A DNA stretch of 64,000 nucleotides from Testudinibacter aquarius (GCF_004342725.1 NZ_SMCP01000001.1:62001-126000); one strand, 5' to 3'. Counted from the stretch's first letter, positions 40,355-50,177 are shown. Notes: generated by a model from the sequence alone, not told the origin. Made by a program: numbers and translations.

Positions 40355-40690
40355 TTAGGCTTTCTTCAAAAACTCCGATTTCAGTGCCAAGCTGACACCG
40401 TCAATTTTGCAATCAACATTGTGATCAGAATCGACCAGCCGAATATTTTTTGCCTTGCTACCTTTTTTCAGCACCAACGATGAGCCTTTGACTTTCAGAT
40501 CCTTGATTAAAATCACCGAATCGCCGTCTTGCAGCTGATTGCCGTTGCTGTCTTTAACAATAAATTCATCGCTGCTTTGTGCAACTTCTTCGCCACTCCA
40601 CTCGTTGCCGCAGTCTGGGCACACAAAATGAATGGTATCGTGATAAACATATTCCCCGTTACATTTCGGGCAATTTGGCATTTGGTCCAT
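40355..40690 (-). CDS. yjdM: YjdM/PhnA-family zinc-ribbon protein
   Basis: A 111-residue protein of the PhnA/YjdM family, small proteins named for proximity to phosphonate genes but of unproven function. The N-terminal zinc ribbon is [25 protein letters not shown] (Cys pairs near residues 7/10 and 26/29), followed by the family domain [52 protein letters not shown] in outline. The start is the ATG at 40690 (GAGGAAAAATT upstream). It stands alone between rimI and grxA. Confidence 0.9.
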   Translation of the reverse strand: MDQMPNCPKCNGEYVYHDTIHFVCPDCGNEWSGEEVAQSSDEFIVKDSNGNQLQDGDSVILIKDLKVKGSSLVLKKGSKAKNIRLVDSDHNVDCKIDGVSLALKSEFLKKA

Positions 40691-40727
40691 AATTTTTCCT
40701 CTTATAAAATTCGGGCGCAGTATAGCA

Positions 40728-40762
40728 TAAAAAAACGCTTTGTGCGGCAAACACAAAGCGTT
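40728..40762 (-). terminator. Rho-independent terminator after grxA
   Basis: AACGCTTTGTG (40734-40744) and CACAAAGCGTT (40752-40762) form an 11-bp stem with a 7-base loop. On the minus strand a T-run follows (40728-40733), about 20 bases past the grxA stop. Confidence 0.8.
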
Positions 40763-40781
40763 GTGGTTTTAGTTGTCAAGC

Positions 40782-41045
40782 TTATGCTACAACGCCGAAT
40801 TTTTCTTTCACAAAAGCTTCAAAATCGGTGCAGCCGCCGATTGGTTTTTCATCGACGAAAATTTGCGGCACGGTTTGTACCTCTTTGCCGACTGATTTAG
40901 ATAAATCGGCTTTGCTGATGCCTTCAGCGATAATATCCACATAACGATATTCAAAATCGTCGCGGCTATTTTGCAATTTTTCCGCCAACTCTTTTGCTCG
41001 CACACAATACGGACAGCCCGGACGGCCAAAAATAACAGTAAACAT
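40782..41045 (-). CDS. grxA: Glutaredoxin 1
   Basis: An 87-residue glutaredoxin with the active site CPYC (FGRPGCPYCVRAKELAEKL, residues 6-24), TVPQIFVDEKPIGGCTDFEAFVKE at the glutathione-binding end, and length equal to E. coli Grx1. It reduces ribonucleotide reductase and protein disulfides using glutathione. It is divergent from nfsA-rimK, echoing the enteric grxA-nfsA-rimK neighbourhood. Confidence 0.94.
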   Translation of the reverse strand: MFTVIFGRPGCPYCVRAKELAEKLQNSRDDFEYRYVDIIAEGISKADLSKSVGKEVQTVPQIFVDEKPIGGCTDFEAFVKEKFGVVA

Positions 41046-41183
41046 AATTTTACTCCTGATAATAGTAAATGAAATGAGATCGACTTTATTCTATCCGATC
41101 AAGCGCCGAATCAGAAAAGATTTTTCTGCATCGCTTTGATTAGTGTAATATATCAACACTTATTGATAACCGAGGAGTTAACA

Positions 41184-41909
41184 ATGGCCACCATCAATTC
41201 AACCATTCAAACCGCACTTTCGCATCGTTCGATTCGCAAATTCAGCCCACAGCCGATTGCGGCAGAAACGCTGCAAACCTTGTTCGAATGCGCCCGCGCC
41301 GCCTCCAGCTCAAACCACTTGCAATGTGTGTCAATTATTCGCATAACCGATACTGCATTGCGGGAAAAACTGAAACACTGCGCTTCTGATCAACAATATA
41401 TTGTGGATGCTGCGGAATTTCTGGTGTTTTGCATCGATTTTCAGCGCCATCACCAAATTTTGCCACAAGCACAAACCGACTATACTGAAGTGTTGATGAT
41501 CGGCTGCGTCGACAGCGGCATTATGGCACAAAATTTACTGCTCAGCGCCGAATCGCTAGGGCTGGGCGGTGTGTATATCGGTGCACTGCGTAACAACATC
41601 GCCGAAGTGGGTGAATTACTGGGTTTGCCGCAGCACGTTATTCCGTTGGTTGGGCTGTGCTTAGGCTATCCGGCACAAGATCCCCCGCAAAAACCGCGTC
41701 TGCCGCTCGAGGTTTTAGTCAGTGAAAATCAATACCACAGTTTGAATCCGCAAATTTTACAGCAGTATGATCAAAAAGTGGCGGACTACTACTGGCAACG
41801 TAACCAAATTGAGATGGATTGGTCGCGTAATGTGATGAAAAGTTTGAATAAGCCGGTGCGACCGCACGTGTTGGCTTATTTGCAACAGCAAGGTTATGCC
41901 AAAAAATAA
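41184..41909 (+). CDS. nfsA: NfsA-type NADPH nitroreductase / flavin reductase
   Basis: A 241-residue FMN enzyme of the nitroreductase family that reduces nitro compounds and quinones in two-electron steps. HRSIRKFSPQPIAAETLQTLFECARAASSSNHLQ (near residue 13) binds FMN phosphate; LSAESLGLGGVYIGALRNNIAEVGELLGLPQHVIPLVGLCLGYPAQDPPQKPRLPLEVLV in outline is the conserved C-terminal half. The ATG at 41184 follows GAGGAG; the earlier in-frame start has no ribosome site. It lies 16 bases before rimK, matching the known nfsA-rimK operon. Confidence 0.93.
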   Translation: MATINSTIQTALSHRSIRKFSPQPIAAETLQTLFECARAASSSNHLQCVSIIRITDTALREKLKHCASDQQYIVDAAEFLVFCIDFQRHHQILPQAQTDYTEVLMIGCVDSGIMAQNLLLSAESLGLGGVYIGALRNNIAEVGELLGLPQHVIPLVGLCLGYPAQDPPQKPRLPLEVLVSENQYHSLNPQILQQYDQKVADYYWQRNQIEMDWSRNVMKSLNKPVRPHVLAYLQQQGYAKK

Positions 41910-41925
41910 GATATAAGGCGATTTT

Positions 41926-42837
41926 ATGAAATTGTTAATGCTTTGCCGCGAGCCACGCTTATACAGTTGCCGGCGGCTGCTGGAAGCCGCCACAACCTGT
42001 GGTCACACATTGGATATTATCGATCCGAACCGCTGTTTGCTGAAACTGGATCAAAACCAACCCGGGCAGTTCAAAATTTATTACCAAGCACGGTTTGACC
42101 AAACTCCTTATTTACTGCCCCACTATGATGCTGTGATCCCCCGTTTCGGATCTGCCAGCACTGCCATGGGTTGTGCGCTGTTGCGCCATTTCGAAGCCTT
42201 GAAAATTCCTTGCTTAAACGGTTCGCAAGCATTTTTGAATGCGCGCGATAAATGGCACAGCTTAATGCTGCTACAGCAGCAAAATATCGCAGTCCCTGCC
42301 AGTGCGCTGTGTGGCAATGAATTTGATGCCAAGTATGCAGTCGAACAAGTTCGTTCCCCGACTATTTTGAAAACGCTGTCCGGTTCACAAGGCATCGGCG
42401 TGATGCTGGCGGAGAAAAGGCAAAGTGCGGTCAGCATTTTAGAGACCTTGAAACAAGCCAATATTGCCTCGTTATTGCAAGATTTTATCGGTGAAGCCAA
42501 CGGCTCGGATATCCGTTGTTTTGTGGTCGGAGATAAAATTATCGCCAGTATGCAGCGCAGTGGACAAAACGGTGAATTTCGCGCCAATGCCCACCGTGGC
42601 GGGCAAGCCCAGTTGATTCCGTTGAGTGAGGAAGAAAAATCGATTGCGCTGAAAGCCGCACAGATTTTAGGCTTGGAAGTTGCCGGCGTGGATATTATCC
42701 GCTCCAATCAAGGACCGCTAATTTTAGAAGTCAACGCCAGTCCGGGCTTGGAATTGATCGAAAAAACCAGCAAAATCGATATTGCCCTACAGATGATTAT
42801 CTATTTGGAAAAATTGATACACACGGATCTTATTTAA
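41926..42837 (+). CDS. rimK: RimK-family ATP-grasp ligase (S6 glutamate ligase type)
   Basis: A 303-residue ATP-grasp ligase. RimK adds glutamates to the C-terminus of ribosomal protein S6. Visible are [39 protein letters not shown] in outline, the ATP-grasp Lys and loop [20 protein letters not shown] (near residue 146), and [22 protein letters not shown]. The metal-binding [35 protein letters not shown] follows (in outline). Size and position after nfsA fit RimK. Confidence 0.93.
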   Translation: MKLLMLCREPRLYSCRRLLEAATTCGHTLDIIDPNRCLLKLDQNQPGQFKIYYQARFDQTPYLLPHYDAVIPRFGSASTAMGCALLRHFEALKIPCLNGSQAFLNARDKWHSLMLLQQQNIAVPASALCGNEFDAKYAVEQVRSPTILKTLSGSQGIGVMLAEKRQSAVSILETLKQANIASLLQDFIGEANGSDIRCFVVGDKIIASMQRSGQNGEFRANAHRGGQAQLIPLSEEEKSIALKAAQILGLEVAGVDIIRSNQGPLILEVNASPGLELIEKTSKIDIALQMIIYLEKLIHTDLI

Positions 42838-42924
42838 CATGATTTTATTGGGAATCTAGTTGCCTGATACACATAAATTGTTTAAGGTTATCGTACCTGA
42901 TCAAACTTTTATAGGAAACAACAC

Positions 42925-43467
42925 ATGATTATTTATCTGCACGGTTTCGACTCCACCAGCCCCGGCAACCATGAAAAAATTATGCAGCTCAAGTTTATCG
43001 ATTCGGATGTCCGTTTCGTCAACTACAGCACGCTGCACCCGCGCCACGATATGCAGCACTTGTTAAATGAAGTACATAAACTGGTGAGCGAGAGCAAAGA
43101 TCCGGCGCCACTGATCTGTGGTGTCGGGCTGGGTGGCTACTGGGCAGAACGTATCGGTTTCCTGTGTGGCATCAAGCAAGCAATTTTCAATCCAAATCTG
43201 TTCCCATATGAAAATATGAGCGGCAAAATCGATCGCCCGGAAGAGTACCAAGACATCGCCACCAAATGCGTCAACAACTTCCGGGAAAAAAATAAAGGTA
43301 AGTGTTTGGTCTTTCTTTCGACTGAAGATGGCATTCTAAACTCACAACGTAGCGCCGATACCCTGTCGCCGTTCTATCAAATCGTCTGGGACGACAAAGA
43401 GAGCCATAAATTCAAAAAAATCTCACAACATCTGCAACGAATTGCCGAATTTAAGCAACAAGATTAA
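42925..43467 (+). CDS. ycfP: YcfP/YqiA-family alpha/beta-hydrolase-like protein
   Basis: A 180-residue UPF0227/YcfP family protein with a small alpha/beta-hydrolase fold: [25 protein letters not shown] at the N-terminus, [33 protein letters not shown] (near residue 67; the nucleophile-elbow serine position reads Gly-Leu-Gly-Gly, so the usual serine is missing), and a His near the C-terminus ([19 protein letters not shown]). Function is not established for the family. The start has AGGAAACAAC upstream. It stands alone. Confidence 0.88.
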   Translation: MIIYLHGFDSTSPGNHEKIMQLKFIDSDVRFVNYSTLHPRHDMQHLLNEVHKLVSESKDPAPLICGVGLGGYWAERIGFLCGIKQAIFNPNLFPYENMSGKIDRPEEYQDIATKCVNNFREKNKGKCLVFLSTEDGILNSQRSADTLSPFYQIVWDDKESHKFKKISQHLQRIAEFKQQD

Positions 43468-43512
43468 CTGTAAGATCAATAAACCCTAGCCAAAAGGCGG
43501 ATAGCTGCCGCC

Positions 43513-43920
43513 TTATAAACAATAAAACTCCAACGGCAAGCCGTCCGGATCTTGAAAGAAGGTGAATTGCTTACCGGTTAGCGGATCGATGCGAATCGGT
43601 TCACATTCTATTTGATATTGTGCTAAATATTTAACCGCACTTTGGATATTCTCGACCTTAAACGCCAAATGTCTTAAGCCGCAAGCTTCCGGCTGACTGA
43701 CACGCGGTGGTGGTTCGGGGAAAGAGAATAGTTCAATCTGGCTGCCATCGGCAAATGCCAGATCCAATTTGTAACTTTGTCGTTCAGCACGGTAAGTTTC
43801 TGCCAGAATACGGGCGCCCAAGATCTCGCAATAAAACCGTTTAGAGCGCAAGTAATCCGACACAATGATCGCAACATGGTGAAAACCAAGAATCGGAGTT
43901 GCTGCAACCGCACTTGTCAT
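43513..43920 (-). CDS. VOC-family metalloenzyme-like protein (YaeR type)
   Basis: A 135-residue vicinal-oxygen-chelate protein. GFHHVAIIVSDYLRSKRFYCEILGARIL (near residue 12) gives the first metal His. LDLAFADGSQIELFSFPEPPPRVSQPEACGLRHLAFKVENI in outline gives Glu and the second His, and QFTFFQDPDGLPLEFYCL gives the final Glu. It resembles glyoxalase-I-like YaeR. The substrate is unknown. Start ATG at 43920; 18 bases separate it from nlpC upstream on the same strand, so they may be cotranscribed. Confidence 0.88.
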   Translation of the reverse strand: MTSAVAATPILGFHHVAIIVSDYLRSKRFYCEILGARILAETYRAERQSYKLDLAFADGSQIELFSFPEPPPRVSQPEACGLRHLAFKVENIQSAVKYLAQYQIECEPIRIDPLTGKQFTFFQDPDGLPLEFYCL

Positions 43921-43938
43921 TTTTAACCAAGCACACGC

Positions 43939-44448
43939 TTAATGAATAACGCGACGTGACTGAGTGTAATTTCTCGCCCAGTAATTTTCGGATAAAGAAC
44001 TGGTAGTTACCCCTTGGCTGGTGCTGGCATGGATAAACTGATTACCGCCAATATAAATTCCGACATGGTTGTTATTACGGAAAAAAACCAAGTCGCCGAA
44101 TTCCAATTCGCTTTTATTAATTTTACTGCCGACATAGCGCTGTTCAGCGGTGCTGCGTGGCATTGACATACCGAAGGCACGATCAAACGCATTCAGCACA
44201 AAGGCAGAACAATCTATGCCTTGTTTGGTGGTGCCGCCCATACGGTAGCGTACGCCCTGCCAATTGTTATAGAAATCATGCAACTTAGCAAATTGATCCA
44301 AAGTGACCCCATTACCGATATTTTCCGGCAAGTTGGTGCGAATTCGTCCTTCTTGCGCTTGAGAACTCGAACTCATGTGTGATCCGCTATTACTACAGGC
44401 AGTTACCGTGGCTATGGCTAAAATTAAAAGTATTTTGCGTAACATCAT
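43939..44448 (-). CDS. nlpC: NlpC/P60-family peptidoglycan endopeptidase lipoprotein
   Basis: A 169-residue lipoprotein with lipobox VTAC (Cys18) and a C-terminal NlpC/P60 domain. Catalytic Cys lies in GIDCSAFVLNAFDRAFG (near residue 78), His in NHVGIYIGGNQFIHAS, and the second His (FIHAS) near residue 140. Enzymes of this type cut D-Glu/mDAP-type cross-peptides. Two adjacent Met codons begin the gene. It precedes the VOC gene on the same strand. About 190 bases between its start and the end of nfo contain nothing I recognise. Confidence 0.93.
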   Translation of the reverse strand: MMLRKILLILAIATVTACSNSGSHMSSSSQAQEGRIRTNLPENIGNGVTLDQFAKLHDFYNNWQGVRYRMGGTTKQGIDCSAFVLNAFDRAFGMSMPRSTAEQRYVGSKINKSELEFGDLVFFRNNNHVGIYIGGNQFIHASTSQGVTTSSLSENYWARNYTQSRRVIH

Positions 44449-44641
44449 AGTATGGTTTTAAAAATTAAAAAGAGTATGGTTTTAAACGTTAAAATGAGAA
44501 AACAAAAACGTGCCAATTTTACGGGAGGATGCTGTTTTTATCCAGTTAAACATTGTTTTTTCCTCTGGTTTACACTATTTTTTTGACGCACTTCAAAAAA
44601 TTATTCAAAAAATCGGGCGATCGCTAGGCTATTATTCAATA

Positions 44642-45484
44642 TCACGCTGCCAAACTGCGCAACCAACGAATTTCATCTGCCCAATTTTCCGGTTCAATAG
44701 TTTCCAAAATCAGCGGCATATCATCAAATTCAGGGTGCTGCATAATATATTCAAAAACTGCGGTGCCGATTGTGCCGCCGCGCAGACAATCATGGCGGTC
44801 AACCCGACTGCCAAGTGCGGTTTTCGAGCCGTTAAGGTGCATGCCTTTCAAATAATGAAAACCCACAATGTCAGCAAATTGATTAAATACCTGCTCACAA
44901 CCCGCCGGTGTGGAAATATCGTATCCGGCAGAAAAAGTATGGCAAGTATCCAGACAAACCCCGACTCGGCTTTTGTCTGCCACTTGTTCGATAATCGCTG
45001 CCAAGTGTTCAAAACGATAACCGATATTCGAACCTTGACCCGCCGTATTTTCAATCACCGCCACCACATTCGGCACTTGTTGCTGGGCAATATTGATCGA
45101 TTCAGCAATGATCGCAATGCAATCCTGCTCTGAAATTTGACGCAAATGGCTGCCGGGGTGAAAGTTCAACAGCGACAACCCCAACTGTTCACAACGCTGC
45201 ATTTCGTCGATAAAAGCGGTGCGTGATTTTTGCAACGCTTCGGGCTGAGGATGCCCTAGATTAATCAGATAGCTGTCGTGTGGCAAAATATGTTTTGGAT
45301 TGATCGCTGCCTGTTGCAGCGCCATTTTAAACTGCTTAATGCTGCTTTCACTCAACGGTTTCGCCACCCACTGGCGTTGATTTTTGGTAAATAATGCAAA
45401 TGCGTTCGCCCCAATTGCCAGTGCATTACTCACTGCATTTTCTACTCCACCGCTGGCACTGACATGTGCACCAATATATTTCAT
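44642..45484 (-). CDS. nfo: Endonuclease IV (AP endonuclease)
   Basis: Nfo cuts at abasic sites and removes 3'-blocking groups in base-excision repair. The 280-residue TIM-barrel protein shows the zinc ligands: [39 protein letters not shown] (near residue 106), [35 protein letters not shown] (near residue 175), [22 protein letters not shown] and PLILETIEP. The ATG at 45484 has AAGGAAA upstream; the in-frame extension is not supported. It is divergent from the TorD-like gene. Confidence 0.97.
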   Translation of the reverse strand: MKYIGAHVSASGGVENAVSNALAIGANAFALFTKNQRQWVAKPLSESSIKQFKMALQQAAINPKHILPHDSYLINLGHPQPEALQKSRTAFIDEMQRCEQLGLSLLNFHPGSHLRQISEQDCIAIIAESINIAQQQVPNVVAVIENTAGQGSNIGYRFEHLAAIIEQVADKSRVGVCLDTCHTFSAGYDISTPAGCEQVFNQFADIVGFHYLKGMHLNGSKTALGSRVDRHDCLRGGTIGTAVFEYIMQHPEFDDMPLILETIEPENWADEIRWLRSLAA

Positions 45485-45565
45485 CGCTTGTTTCCTTATT
45501 TCCAACTGCTTTTGTGGTAGCATTGTACTGAAATTTAACTCTGTATAAAGCTATTGGTACAATTT

Positions 45566-46129
45566 ATGACGACAAATACCCCGCTTAACGATTTTTCCAT
45601 GCTTTGCCGCCTGTTTGGCAATCTGTTTTACCGAGCACCACAAGACGACGTGCTGGCACCCATTTTCAACTGGCTGCAACAAGGCAGCCTGACCGCACTT
45701 TGGGCGCTAGACACCGACATTCAAAGCGAAAAAGCCTTGCAACAACTGCAAAGTGCGGTTGCGCCGCCGCAACTTACGACTGAATACCAACAACTGTTTG
45801 GTGAAAATGGTGCGGTTTCCTGCAAGATTTCTGCATATAGCGATCAACTTACTCAATTTATTGAATTCCGCCAATTGCGTGCTATGCCTGAGCTAGCCAA
45901 TGCTGATCATGTGGCGCATTTGCTGCTGACCGCTTCTTGGTTGGAAGATCATGCAGATTCACTCAGCGCACAACAAACACTGTTTGAACAGTTTTTACTG
46001 CCGGTGATAGGCAAATTTTTGGGCAAAGTTGAAGCGCACGATCAAGGTTTTTACCGTGCCGCCGCACAATTGTGTCGCGATGCGCTGGCAGCGATGGCGG
46101 ATGAATTGGAAGAGGAGCAATCCGCTTAA
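45566..46129 (+). CDS. TorD/DmsD-family redox enzyme chaperone
   Basis: A 187-residue all-helical protein of the TorD/DmsD family, cytoplasmic chaperones that bind the twin-arginine signal peptide of molybdoenzymes and hold them until cofactor insertion. LCRLFGNLFYRAPQDDVLAPIFNWL near the N-terminus, TEYQQLFGENGAVSCKISAYSD (near residue 75), ADHVAHLLLTASWLEDHAD (near residue 116) and FEQFLLPVIGKFLGKVEAHDQGFYRAAAQL (near residue 139) fit the family pattern. The client enzyme is not in the window. Start ATG at 45566. It faces yccS tail to tail. Confidence 0.84.
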   Translation: MTTNTPLNDFSMLCRLFGNLFYRAPQDDVLAPIFNWLQQGSLTALWALDTDIQSEKALQQLQSAVAPPQLTTEYQQLFGENGAVSCKISAYSDQLTQFIEFRQLRAMPELANADHVAHLLLTASWLEDHADSLSAQQTLFEQFLLPVIGKFLGKVEAHDQGFYRAAAQLCRDALAAMADELEEEQSA

Positions 46130-46137
46130 ATCGCCCA

Positions 46138-48303
46138 TTAAAACCTTAGGGTCTGCTCTAATTTTAACTGCTTATGCACAGTTTGATATAACCCCGGCAA
46201 CAGTTGCGTCATCATATTGAGTTGTTGGCGCAACACTCGATCTTGCTGCAATTGGCTAGGACTGCTGAAGTGTTCGTCAGTCTCAGCGGCCAATCGCTCG
46301 GAGATGCTCATCATTTTCTGGTCGAATTGCGCCTGTGGCAGCTGATCCAGCTGTTGTAAAATCGCAATAAATTCCCTGGCTGCCGGGTAAAGTGCGGTCA
46401 AAAAATATTTATCATCGCCATGTTTGCCCATCGAATGGCGAAACGCCCCTAATGCAGAAATATAACCCAGCAGACAATAATTCTGTTTGAGCAACTGAAA
46501 TCCATTGCTCAGATAACGTTGGTACTTTTGTGGTTCGCTGTTCATATTGCCGATCAACGTGTTCAGCTCTGCTGCACTTTCATGCGCTGCCAAACGCACA
46601 ATCCGATAATTGACATGATTTTTTTCACCAAATTGCAACTGCGCCATAATATACAGCAGATAGCGGGCGTTATTTTGAATGCTGCGGTGAATAATCTTGC
46701 CGATTTTCATGTATTTCCAATCGGGCCATAAATAGGACACAGCCCACCACGCCAACGCTGCCCCGATGAGTGTGTCTATCACTCGCGGCCACATCGCACC
46801 ATAAATATCGAAGCCACTGATATCAAAACAAATCAGCACCTGAATCGTGATAAAGCAGGTCGAGAAACTGTAATTTTTATTTTTGAAATAGAAAAACAGC
46901 GTACTGGTGATCACCAACAGCCCCAATTTAGCCTCTAACGTTGCCATAAAATAGGGTAATAACGAGCCGAGAAACACACCGACCAAGGTGCCTAAAATCC
47001 GTTCGCGCAGGCGTTTTTTGGTTGCTGAATAGTTTGGCTGACACACAAAAATCGCAGTCAATAACACCCAATAACCACGTTCCAAAGCTAAAGCGTCGGC
47101 AATTATGCAACATGCCAACACCACTAACGACAATCGTACTGCATGGCGGAACAGCGGCGATTGCAAGGTTAAATGGCTGTGGATGGCGGCAGCAATTTCA
47201 CGCAAACCGCGAATACGCTTGGTGGTGATAATGCGGCTGAACGAATCTTGAATTTCGTTGCTTTCTTTGCCTAAAAACAGCAGCTGCCATAAAATACTTT
47301 TTAAATTGCCGATTACCGTTCTTAAATTTTCAAGCTGTGAACTGTTGGGCGAGTGTTCGATGAAATAACTGAAAGAGGCGTCAATCCCTGCTGCTGCACG
47401 TTGTAAACGTTGTTTCGGCTGGTAAGCTTTACGCTGCAAAATGGCCTGTGCAATATCGCGGCAATCGTCGGCTTGCAGTTCTAACAAACGTTGAATACGA
47501 AAAATTAAATCGCTGTTTTGCAGCTTTTTCATCAGTTTGCGATAGTCAAAATGTGAAGAGCTGGCACGCTCGTGGATGTCTTGTGCGGCGTAATAATAGC
47601 GAATCAGTCGGCTGGTTTTCGAGTGGCGGTGCTGTCCGCCCAGACGATAAAACAGTGATTGACGACACAGATTGAAAGCCTCAATCACTCGACTGTTCAA
47701 GCCGGAAAGCTCCAGTTGCAGCTGCTCGGCACTTTCCGCTTGGTCGGGATCAAAAAATTTGGATTTGCCGTCCAGATAATCCGCCAGTGCCAAATAGGCA
47801 TTCGCCAAATATTCATCAACTTTATAGCGCGGAAAAAACAGATAGGTCAGCACCGAAGAGACGCTGTACAACAACGTACCACACACAATCATCGCCGGAT
47901 TGATGTACCACTGGGTTTGCGGCAGATAGGTTAATGAGGTATATAGCGCCACAATCAACGTGCCGAAAGCAATGGTGCTGTAACGCTGTCCGAGTGCGCC
48001 CATCATCGTGAACACAAAAGTGAACAGTGTCATCATCAGGGCAAAATACAGTGGGTTATTTAACGAAATCTGCGCACCAAACGCAGAAATGGTAAACGCT
48101 ACAATTGTGATTAGGATATTTTTGATTTTACCGCTTAAGCCGTGATCCAAATCGACCAACCCCGCCGCGATGATACCCAACACGAACGGCATCGCTACCG
48201 CCGAAATATTGAGGCTATAGACCAACATCGCCGCCAAATTAACCGCGATAAATACCGGAATAACCGCAATAAGATGACTGTTCAGCCAATGAATTTTGTT
48301 CAC
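46138..48303 (-). CDS. yccS: YccS-type FUSC membrane protein
   Basis: A 721-residue inner-membrane protein of the YccS/YhfK (FUSC) family, related to aromatic acid exporters. Several N-terminal helices (about residues 12-160) are followed by a large cytoplasmic helical region (about 170-390) and a second helix cluster (about 395-520), containing RHAVRLSLVVLACCIIADALALERGYWVLLTAIFVCQPNYSATKKRLRERILGTLVGVFLG in outline. A C-terminal soluble part ends the protein. Function is unproven. It is followed upstream in the same strand by yccF and mgsA, the enteric order (yccS-yccF-...-mgsA-yccT-...-yccX). Confidence 0.9.
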   Translation of the reverse strand: MNKIHWLNSHLIAVIPVFIAVNLAAMLVYSLNISAVAMPFVLGIIAAGLVDLDHGLSGKIKNILITIVAFTISAFGAQISLNNPLYFALMMTLFTFVFTMMGALGQRYSTIAFGTLIVALYTSLTYLPQTQWYINPAMIVCGTLLYSVSSVLTYLFFPRYKVDEYLANAYLALADYLDGKSKFFDPDQAESAEQLQLELSGLNSRVIEAFNLCRQSLFYRLGGQHRHSKTSRLIRYYYAAQDIHERASSSHFDYRKLMKKLQNSDLIFRIQRLLELQADDCRDIAQAILQRKAYQPKQRLQRAAAGIDASFSYFIEHSPNSSQLENLRTVIGNLKSILWQLLFLGKESNEIQDSFSRIITTKRIRGLREIAAAIHSHLTLQSPLFRHAVRLSLVVLACCIIADALALERGYWVLLTAIFVCQPNYSATKKRLRERILGTLVGVFLGSLLPYFMATLEAKLGLLVITSTLFFYFKNKNYSFSTCFITIQVLICFDISGFDIYGAMWPRVIDTLIGAALAWWAVSYLWPDWKYMKIGKIIHRSIQNNARYLLYIMAQLQFGEKNHVNYRIVRLAAHESAAELNTLIGNMNSEPQKYQRYLSNGFQLLKQNYCLLGYISALGAFRHSMGKHGDDKYFLTALYPAAREFIAILQQLDQLPQAQFDQKMMSISERLAAETDEHFSSPSQLQQDRVLRQQLNMMTQLLPGLYQTVHKQLKLEQTLRF

Positions 48304-48329
48304 GTTGGACTCATTATCGCTGTGGTCAT

Positions 48330-48782
48330 TTATTCACTGCGATTTTCAAATTGGCGGCGAATCTGCTCTGCTTTTGCGGCTTGCGCCACATCACTCGGTA
48401 CGACTCGCTGCCCGACCGGAAACAGCGCTATCCCCGCCAGTTTAAAATGCGCAATCCCGCTTGGAATACCGATAATGGTCAAACATTGGCTAATGCCGGT
48501 GACAATATGCAGCAAACACAGCCACCAGCCGAAACACACGAACCATACAATATTCAGCACACTGCCGATCCCGTTGCCGATCGCACTGGTCGGTTGCAAA
48601 TATTTGATATGCACAATTTCATTACCGAACGGCGCTAATGACATTTTGGTGATTTCCCAGCAACTGCGGCTGTAGGGCAAGGTGACAATCAACAATACGC
48701 TGACAATGGTAGCAAACAGCCAACCGATGACCGTGGCAAAGCCGAAAAATACAAAGTTAAAAATATTCAGGGCTAAATTCAT
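48330..48782 (-). CDS. yccF: YccF-domain inner-membrane protein
   Basis: A 150-residue protein with two YccF domains, each with membrane helices: IFNFVFFGFATVIGWLFATIVSVLLIVTLPYSRSCWEITKMSLAPFGNEIV in outline (N-terminal) and GNGIGSVLNIVWFVCFGWWLCLLHIVTGISQCLTIIGIPSGIAHFKLAGIALFPVGQRVV in outline (C-terminal). Family function unknown. Lies between yccS (27 bases downstream) and mgsA (8 bases upstream), as in enterobacteria. Confidence 0.92.
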   Translation of the reverse strand: MNLALNIFNFVFFGFATVIGWLFATIVSVLLIVTLPYSRSCWEITKMSLAPFGNEIVHIKYLQPTSAIGNGIGSVLNIVWFVCFGWWLCLLHIVTGISQCLTIIGIPSGIAHFKLAGIALFPVGQRVVPSDVAQAAKAEQIRRQFENRSE

Positions 48783-48789
48783 GGCGAGC

Positions 48790-49248
48790 CTATTTCAATC
48801 GCTGGGCTAAATAATCGGCATAGTCCGGAATATCAATGGCTATCGCTTGATTAAAGTGCGGTGAGCTAATTAAAAAATCGGCGGTTGCCGGATTCATCGC
48901 AACGGGAATATTCCACACCGTTGAAATACGCAGCAATGCTTTCACGTCCGGATCATGTGGCACGGCATTCATGGGATCCCAAAAGAAAATCAACAGTTCG
49001 ATTCGCCCTTCGGCAATCATCGCACCAAGCTGCTGATCGCCGCCCATCGGGCCGCTCAGCAAGCTGTTGACCTGCAAACCGCTCTTTTGCTCGATTAAGT
49101 TACCGGTGGTGCCGGTGCCGTATAATTTATGTTGTGCCAACAAAGTGCGGTTTTTAATACACCACTCAACCAACGTTTGTTTGCAGTGATCATGCGCAAC
49201 CAACGCAACATTTTTGTTTTGTGGCAAATGGCGGGGAATAGTTTGCAT
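48790..49248 (-). CDS. mgsA: Methylglyoxal synthase
   Basis: MgsA converts dihydroxyacetone phosphate to methylglyoxal, a glycolytic bypass under phosphate limitation. The 152-residue product shows [17 protein letters not shown] (near residue 13), the phosphate loop [13 protein letters not shown] (near residue 43), the catalytic Asp in [19 protein letters not shown] (near residue 64), and [43 protein letters not shown] in outline with the active-site His. Length fits the family. The conserved partner yccT is just upstream. Confidence 0.97.
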   Translation of the reverse strand: MQTIPRHLPQNKNVALVAHDHCKQTLVEWCIKNRTLLAQHKLYGTGTTGNLIEQKSGLQVNSLLSGPMGGDQQLGAMIAEGRIELLIFFWDPMNAVPHDPDVKALLRISTVWNIPVAMNPATADFLISSPHFNQAIAIDIPDYADYLAQRLK

Positions 49249-49326
49249 AGGTTTCTCTCCCTAGTTCCAAAACGAAACTTTTAGCAAAAACTTGAGGCGC
49301 GACTTTTAACAATAAAACACGAAAGT

Positions 49327-49353
49327 AAAAAAGCGAGCTAAGCTCACTTTTTT
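49327..49353 (-). terminator. Terminator after yccT
   Basis: AAAAAAGCGAGC and GCTCACTTTTTT flank TAA, a 12-bp stem with one mismatch and a 3-base loop. On the minus strand it reads into TTTTTT, about 20 bases past the yccT stop. Confidence 0.75.
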
Positions 49354-49371
49354 ATCTCTCATTTAAGCGGC

Positions 49372-50028
49372 TTACTGTTTTTTCGCCCAATTCAAGAAGC
49401 GTTGTTGTGTTTCTTTGTCCGCTTGTTGGAACCAGTATTGCAACTGTTGCTCCGCCACATTTTCACCTTGTACGGTCACTTTGCCTTTTTGTGCTTTGCC
49501 CACATTTGCCATGCCCATCGCAACCGGCATACTGGCGGTAGCAAATCCGGCAACGGCAGCTTTTGCACCACTGCTGTTATAGGCAGATAAATCATCGGCT
49601 AAATTTCTACCCGGGAAAAAACCTTCTTGGGCAAGTGCCTCTTGCTGACTGTCAATTGTCTGACCGTTACTGCTGACTTTAATCACCGGATTTTTAGCAA
49701 ACTTCTCTGCCCCGTTTTCATCGCCGATACTGTCTGCATTGATCATAATATTACCGCTGCCGGCATTAAATTTAACGACAATAGGAGAAGATTCAAATAA
49801 ACGACGGTCAGAGCCGGAGCGGATAATTTCGCTGACCTGTACCACCACTTGGTGAACCTCATTATCGGAAACAGTGACATTTTTATTTTGCTTTAATAAA
49901 CCGCCACTGGCTTTTTGTCCGTCAATCGCCAACAGTGTCAGGTTAGATGAAGTACTAATTTCAGCCGCTACCGCACTTAAACCGGTCAACACCGCAGCCG
50001 CACCAATCACTAAACGAGTTAATTTCAT
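49372..50028 (-). CDS. yccT: YccT/DUF2057-family periplasmic protein
   Basis: A 218-residue exported protein with a signal peptide (cleavage near AVAA-EIS, residue 22). The mature N-terminal part (ISTSSNLTLLAIDGQKASGGLLKQNKNVTVSDNEVHQVVVQVSEII in outline) matches DUF2057 (YccT), one member of which (CsgI) affects curli in E. coli; no curli genes are seen here. A low-complexity Gln-rich C-terminal helix (EQQLQYWFQQADKETQQRFLNWAKKQ in outline) follows. It lies next to mgsA as in enterobacteria. Function here not known. Confidence 0.86.
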   Translation of the reverse strand: MKLTRLVIGAAAVLTGLSAVAAEISTSSNLTLLAIDGQKASGGLLKQNKNVTVSDNEVHQVVVQVSEIIRSGSDRRLFESSPIVVKFNAGSGNIMINADSIGDENGAEKFAKNPVIKVSSNGQTIDSQQEALAQEGFFPGRNLADDLSAYNSSGAKAAVAGFATASMPVAMGMANVGKAQKGKVTVQGENVAEQQLQYWFQQADKETQQRFLNWAKKQ

Positions 50029-50177
50029 TTTACTTCCTCAATCATCAGAAAAATCAGTCAACATCGCAGCAAGTGCCGGATGCCTCACAAAAACCAAATA
50101 GTTTTGCCTATCCTAAGCGAAAACATTATAAAATAAAATAGTCAGTTATGATTTTTATCTAAATTCGAGAGGCAAGT

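Noticed and set aside
44449-44641. Small plus-strand gene between nlpC and nfo
   Set aside because: The open frame there runs antisense through nfo and has no ribosome site or recognisable sequence.
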